DNA from: Propionibacteriaceae bacterium AM104-82
Lineage (GTDB): Bacteria; Actinomycetota; Actinomycetes; Propionibacteriales; Propionibacteriaceae
Length of the DNA stretch: 64,000 bases
Assembly: GCA_027658995.1 (NCBI GenBank)
Contig: JAQDQK010000002.1
Coordinates: 124,001-188,000, forward strand
Direction of reading: 5' to 3'
This document shows positions 63,910 through 64,000 of the stretch, in pieces. How positions within the stretch are numbered: position 1 is the stretch's first letter; each line of letters begins with the position of its first letter. The notes beneath the pieces are model-generated. The model worked only from the letters and a program-made list of their open reading frames with translations, searched no databases and was not told the origin of the DNA. The position numbers and the translations under genes are program-made.

Positions 63910-64000
63910 TCAGGACTGTGCCTGCCGCTCCTGGGCCGCGGCGGAGCCGCCCTTGACGGCCGCCTTCAGGCGCAGCGCGGCGAACAGGCCGACGGCGAGC
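63910..64000 (-). CDS. 3' end of an unidentified gene, cut by the window edge
   Basis: Only the last 29 or so codons are present, reading LAVGLFAALRLKAAVKGG and ending ERQAQS before TGA at 63910-63912. A hydrophobic end of a helix followed by a basic, polar tail suggests the C-terminus of a membrane protein. No family can be assigned. Confidence 0.5.
   Translation of the reverse strand, partial: LAVGLFAALRLKAAVKGGSAAAQERQAQS

Overview
This window is high-GC chromosomal DNA from an actinobacterium, most likely a member of the Propionibacteriaceae such as Tessaracoccus. That placement is an inference from content. It has mycothiol genes (mshD, mycothione reductase), a GlnR-type regulator directly upstream of mshD, a 33-codon bS22-type ribosomal protein gene, disA/radA, a DUF3151 gene and many leaderless genes with a -10 box 6-8 bases before the start codon. 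I see no tRNA, rRNA, CRISPR array, transposase, integrase or phage gene. The region reads as core chromosome with sugar-uptake modules inserted.

Layout. 1-6.4 kb: a SorC-type regulator, a DinB-fold protein, purA with a small membrane gene, the PTS-type dihydroxyacetone kinase operon dhaK-dhaL-dhaM(HPr), and a DUF3151 gene. 6.4-13.2 kb: a GH3 beta-xylosidase/glucosidase with its ABC importer, divergent from a LacI repressor (a bxlEFGA/bxlR-like layout), followed by typA. 15.2-22.4 kb: a second sugar operon (binding protein, two permeases, FGGY kinase, two aldolases of different folds) that meets a convergent DeoR regulator. 22.4-29.6 kb: PadR regulator, HD hydrolase, membrane protein, SatD-like protein, thiol peroxidase, acyltransferase-3, and a ygfZ-nitrobindin-small membrane protein operon, then dtd and a membrane-anchored discoidin-like protein. 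29.7-38.4 kb: glnR-mshD-ppk-mutT1 and, behind a probable PHO box, pstSCAB. 38.5-42.4 kb: mycothione reductase with a NagZ-like lipoprotein, and a short-chain dehydrogenase. 42.4-50.4 kb (minus strand): one long run bS22 - glutaredoxin - SUMT/HemD - phosphatase - TlpA - CcdA - ResB - CcsB - sigma-like/GerMN membrane protein, linking haem synthesis to cytochrome c maturation. 50.5-54.9 kb: proC-asd and a TIM-barrel/PRODH/CPBP-protease operon. 55-60 kb: VOC protein, radA, a MerR regulator fused to HEAT repeats, a convergent HEAT-repeat protein, and disA. 60-64 kb: a TPP riboswitch controlling thiB-thiP-thiQ, then the 3' end of an unidentified membrane protein gene.

The most interesting point is the pair between radA and disA. 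The MerR protein at 57082 carries a HEAT domain that looks paralogous to the free-standing HEAT protein at 58143. The promoter of the latter has a 19-base spacer filled by a perfect 9-3-9 inverted repeat, the hallmark of MerR-activated promoters. This suggests a self-contained regulator/target module in which target and sensor share a fold. Also notable are a sigma-like domain fused to a secreted GerMN-Gmad2 module, the dual-aldolase sugar operon, and twin palindromes 21 bases apart at the padR promoter. Many adjacent genes overlap by ATGA, GTGA or TTGA, so translational coupling is the rule.
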